Shown piece after piece: positions 12,303 to 14,440 of a DNA stretch of 14,440 nucleotides. Position numbers and translations under genes: made by a program. The DNA is from an uncultured Collinsella sp. (lineage in GTDB: Bacteria; Actinomycetota; Coriobacteriia; Coriobacteriales; Coriobacteriaceae). Numbering within the stretch: the stretch's first letter is position 1; each line of letters starts with the position of its first letter. The stretch is taken from the NCBI GenBank assembly GCA_934646965.1, contig CAKUEZ010000051.1, positions 1 to 14,440 on the forward strand, given 5' to 3'. The notes under the pieces were generated by a model that did no database searches, was not told the origin of the DNA, and worked only from the letters and a program-made list of their open reading frames with translations.

Positions 12303-13502
12303 ATGGATAAAACCAAGATCAAGTACCTGGTTGGCATTTACGCTGCCGCCATGTGCATTATGGGCATGCTTGTGCCCGTTCCCATTGTGGCTTCTGTTGC
12401 GGCTGCGTTTCCCAACGAGAACATCGCTGCCGTTCAGATGATTATCGGCATCATCCCGTTGATGATGGCGCTGTCCGCCATGCTTGTGTCTTCGCAGCTT
12501 GCTTCTCGCGTGTCCAAGAAGAAGACGACGCTTATCGGCCACGTTATCGTGATGCTGGCAGGTGCTTCGGTACTTGTGTTTCACGATTCACTCGGCCAGG
12601 TTCTTGCGGCATCGGCGGTCATGGGCCTTGGTCTCGGCGCCGTGCAGAATTCGACGGACGCTCTTATCGCGGACTACTTTGGCGGAAAGCAGCGCTCGTT
12701 TGTCATGGGCATCTATTCGACTTTTGTCGCCCTTGGCGGCATTATCTGGACGATGGTTTCTGGCATTTTGGGTTCTGCTGAGTGGTTCCATAGCTATGCG
12801 GCGTATTTCATCATGATTATCTTTATCGTGATCGAGGCCCTCTGCCTTCCCGAGGGTCATCTTGAGCCCAAGCGCAAAGTCAACGTGTTTGCCAATATGC
12901 CCAAAGAGGTCGCTATCATCACGGTCATGAGCTTTGTGTTCGTGCTCACGTTCCAGCTCTTTAGCTCCAATGTCTCGCTGCTGGTTGTTGGCCGTGGCTT
13001 TGGCGGCACGGTCGAGGCCGGTCTCGCTTCGACGGTCATGACAGTTGCAGGAATCGCAGCTGGCCTTTTGGTCGGTCCGCTGTTCGCCAAGTTTAAGAAC
13101 CTGGCTATGCCGATCGCGTGGGGCGTTACGCTCGTTGGCCTGGGCCTGACGTTGGTTGCGCCCGCCTTTATGGTGCTGTGCGTTGCGGGCTTTGTCGTCG
13201 CGCTGGGCAAGGAGACCTACGTGCCGCTGGAGGGCAATTTTGCCGCCGGCAACTCTGCCCCCGAGGGACGTGCGTTTAACCTCGCCATTGGCATGGCAGG
13301 CATCAACTTTGGCATGGCGCTGTCTCCCATCGTGTTTGAGGCCGTGACGTCGCCTTTCGGTGCGACGATTGACCAGAAGTTCATCGTCGGCATGATCGTC
13401 TGCGCGGCTTGTGTCGTCTTTGGCGCCATTAAGTATCGCAAGCTCACCCCGGCTCAGCTTGCCGAGGCCGAGAAGATGGCGGCCAGCGGCGAGGCAGAGT
13501 AG
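12303..13502 (+). CDS. MFS transporter
   Basis: 399-aa integral membrane protein with about 12 hydrophobic segments and a major-facilitator layout. The loop between segments 2 and 3 (LASRVSKKKTTLIG) corresponds to MFS motif A. A cytosolic linker near residues 180-200 (PEGHLEPKRKVNVFANMPKE) separates the two halves, and the charged tail ends GEAE. Start ATG 12303 has AAGGA 7 nt upstream. It follows the kinase gene on the same strand after a 74-nt gap with a hairpin, so it likely belongs to the operon. It would import the substrate or export the acid product. Substrate and direction cannot be told from sequence, and no soluble binding protein accompanies it. Confidence 0.9.
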   Translation: MDKTKIKYLVGIYAAAMCIMGMLVPVPIVASVAAAFPNENIAAVQMIIGIIPLMMALSAMLVSSQLASRVSKKKTTLIGHVIVMLAGASVLVFHDSLGQVLAASAVMGLGLGAVQNSTDALIADYFGGKQRSFVMGIYSTFVALGGIIWTMVSGILGSAEWFHSYAAYFIMIIFIVIEALCLPEGHLEPKRKVNVFANMPKEVAIITVMSFVFVLTFQLFSSNVSLLVVGRGFGGTVEAGLASTVMTVAGIAAGLLVGPLFAKFKNLAMPIAWGVTLVGLGLTLVAPAFMVLCVAGFVVALGKETYVPLEGNFAAGNSAPEGRAFNLAIGMAGINFGMALSPIVFEAVTSPFGATIDQKFIVGMIVCAACVVFGAIKYRKLTPAQLAEAEKMAASGEAE

Positions 13503-13542
13503 CCGCTCGAGTAGTTGCTTTACCGCACATCATGTTTTATCG

Positions 13543-13573
13543 GGGCCGCCGACATATGCCGGCGGCCCTCTTT
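13543..13573 (+). terminator. Hairpin between the MFS and membrane-protein genes
   Basis: GGGCCGCC/GGCGGCCC (8 bp, 13543-13550 and 13561-13568) with a 10-nt loop is followed by the weak T-rich TCTTTC. It is a poor terminator on its own and is the third hairpin of this style in the operon. Confidence 0.45.
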
Positions 13574-13602
13574 CTATCAATGACTTTGAAAGGCTTATGG
13601 CT

Positions 13603-14070
13603 ATGAAGTTACCCGTCAACCGCGTTATCGGTATTCTCAACGGTTTCTTTAACCCGCTATTGCTCTGCGCGTTTCTCCCCATCATTGAAGGGGCGTCTGG
13701 CTTGGATCTGACGAGCCCCACGGGCTTTTGGGGGCAACTCATCGTGGCCACGGTGATTGCCGAGGTTCTGAGCGCGCTCCCGCTGTTTGGAAAAACGGTC
13801 GGTATGTGCCTAGACTTTTTTGGTTTTGAGCAGGGGAGTGCATCACACAAGATCGCCGGTACGGTCATCGGTGCCACGCTCCTATTTATGGTAATCGGGT
13901 TTGGCGAGATCGCCTTCCAAGGTGGCTTTGGAACGATTGGGGGCCACACATTCTTTGCGCGCTGGGCGGGCCTTGTTACAAAGGGATGGGCCTTTGTGGT
14001 TATCGCCGGCGTGCTGCTCGATCCCTTTACGGCGGCTCTCGGTCGCATAATCGCTCGCGACGAGAAATAA
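13603..14070 (+). CDS. Small four-helix membrane protein, function unknown
   Basis: 155-aa protein of unrecognised family. Four hydrophobic segments are visible at about 6-28 (IGILNGFFNPLLLCAFLPII), 37-60, 80-105 (IAGTVIGATLLFMVIGFGEI) and 125-148. Glycines are common and the end is basic/acidic (RIIARDEK). I chose ATG 13603, since AAAGG (13589-13593) is 9 nt away; ATG 13597, two codons upstream, is the alternative. The gap to the MFS gene is 100 nt with a hairpin. It may be an accessory subunit of the transporter or unrelated. No charged pattern indicates a transporter of its own. Confidence 0.7.
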   Translation: MKLPVNRVIGILNGFFNPLLLCAFLPIIEGASGLDLTSPTGFWGQLIVATVIAEVLSALPLFGKTVGMCLDFFGFEQGSASHKIAGTVIGATLLFMVIGFGEIAFQGGFGTIGGHTFFARWAGLVTKGWAFVVIAGVLLDPFTAALGRIIARDEK

Positions 14071-14086
14071 CAGCTCCTTTGTATAT

Positions 14087-14163
14087 CGAATGCCGGCGGA
14101 CGGGGCGTCGGACTGCAGTCTTCCGAGCGTTTGCAGATCCGTCGTCCCATCCGCCGGCATTCG
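14087..14163. repeat. Long inverted repeat after the operon
   Basis: CGAATGCCGGCGGA (14087-14100) pairs perfectly with TCCGCCGGCATTCG (14150-14163). After one mismatch the stem continues with GGGGCG/CGTCCC (14102-14107, 14143-14148). The loop contains a further TCGGA/TCCGA stem (14108-14112, 14121-14125). No T tract follows on either strand, so it is not an ordinary intrinsic terminator. Confidence 0.8.
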
Positions 14164-14440
14164 ACCGCAACATGTTGGTCAAGCATTATCTTTTGGATTC
14201 TTTTGGCGTGAGCGGCTTAGTTTTGGTAGGATTTGTCAGCGGCTTGACTCAGGGGGTTTTATAACTGCCGTGCAGGTAGCCGTGCTGGTAACGTTTTATC
14301 CGCTTGCCAAAGATCCCTCGTTATTAATGCGTTCGCAAATTGACCAATTGCCTTGACCTGCTAAAACACTATATGTTGTGTTTGACCTAAAAAAAGAATA
14401 CAGGATATAGATGCGTCTTTGTCGTATGATAGATGGCGGA
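14164..14440. other. AT-richer intergenic end of the window
   Basis: No supported gene. The stretch carries TTGACC at 14340, 14353 and 14382. A possible promoter is TTGACC (14382-14387), an 18-nt spacer and TATAGA (14406-14411). It probably serves a gene beyond the window edge. Confidence 0.4.

Noticed and set aside
14172..14264. Possible 30-aa hydrophobic peptide starting MLVKHYLLDSFG
   Set aside because: No ribosome binding site precedes the ATG, and hydrophobic runs are common in AT-richer noncoding DNA; not supportable alone.
14244..14265. TTGACT and TATAAC as a promoter
   Set aside because: The spacer is only 10 nt, too short for a sigma-70-type promoter.

Overview
The window is high-GC bacterial DNA with dense, co-oriented genes and encoded CCA ends on every tRNA. 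The Gly, Cys, Val and Leu tRNAs, the codon use and the gene set fit a gut actinobacterium of the Coriobacteriia, most like Collinsella. That assignment is an inference from style and gene content, not from a search. Every gene I accept is on the + strand.

Left part (1-3302): the 3' end of a tRNA-Leu(GAG) with its terminator is followed at once by a two-gene partner-switching module. The first gene is a PAS-GAF-SpoIIE phosphatase of the RsbU type. The second encodes one chain joining an anti-sigma-factor antagonist (STAS) domain to an anti-sigma-factor kinase (HATPase, RsbW type), which are normally separate proteins. No sigma factor is visible.

Middle part (3303-6300): a tRNA array Gly-Cys-Gly carries a terminator-like hairpin after every tRNA. 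It is followed by a strange 117-bp chain of hairpins ending in an exact 18-nt copy of the tRNA-Gly 3' end, which also has its own terminator. A GH13 alpha-glucosidase gene follows, then a third identical tRNA-Gly and a tRNA-Val(GAC). The promoters of the two outer tRNA-Gly genes have the same geometry and share an A/T palindrome.

Right part (6301-14163): this is the most interesting region. A Sfp-type phosphopantetheinyl transferase and a TetR regulator end at a very strong terminator. Next come a candidate 18-bp palindromic operator, a leader hairpin, and seven genes: SCP-x-like thiolase, DUF35 zinc-ribbon/OB-fold protein, a small acyl carrier protein with an altered serine motif, a phosphate acyltransferase, a butyrate-kinase-family acyl kinase, an MFS transporter and a four-helix membrane protein. 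ACP, acyltransferase and kinase are packed with 5- and 3-nt gaps. I infer an ACP-tethered route in which a thiolase/DUF35 enzyme makes or breaks a C-C bond. The acyl group would then leave as acyl phosphate and yield ATP and a free acid, with the PPTase activating the carrier, the TetR sensing the substrate and the MFS moving substrate or product. Each enzyme family is recognisable, but I know of no described pathway with this combination.

The last 280 bases hold a long inverted repeat and an AT-rich stretch with repeated TTGACC hexamers, probably the promoter region of a gene beyond the window.
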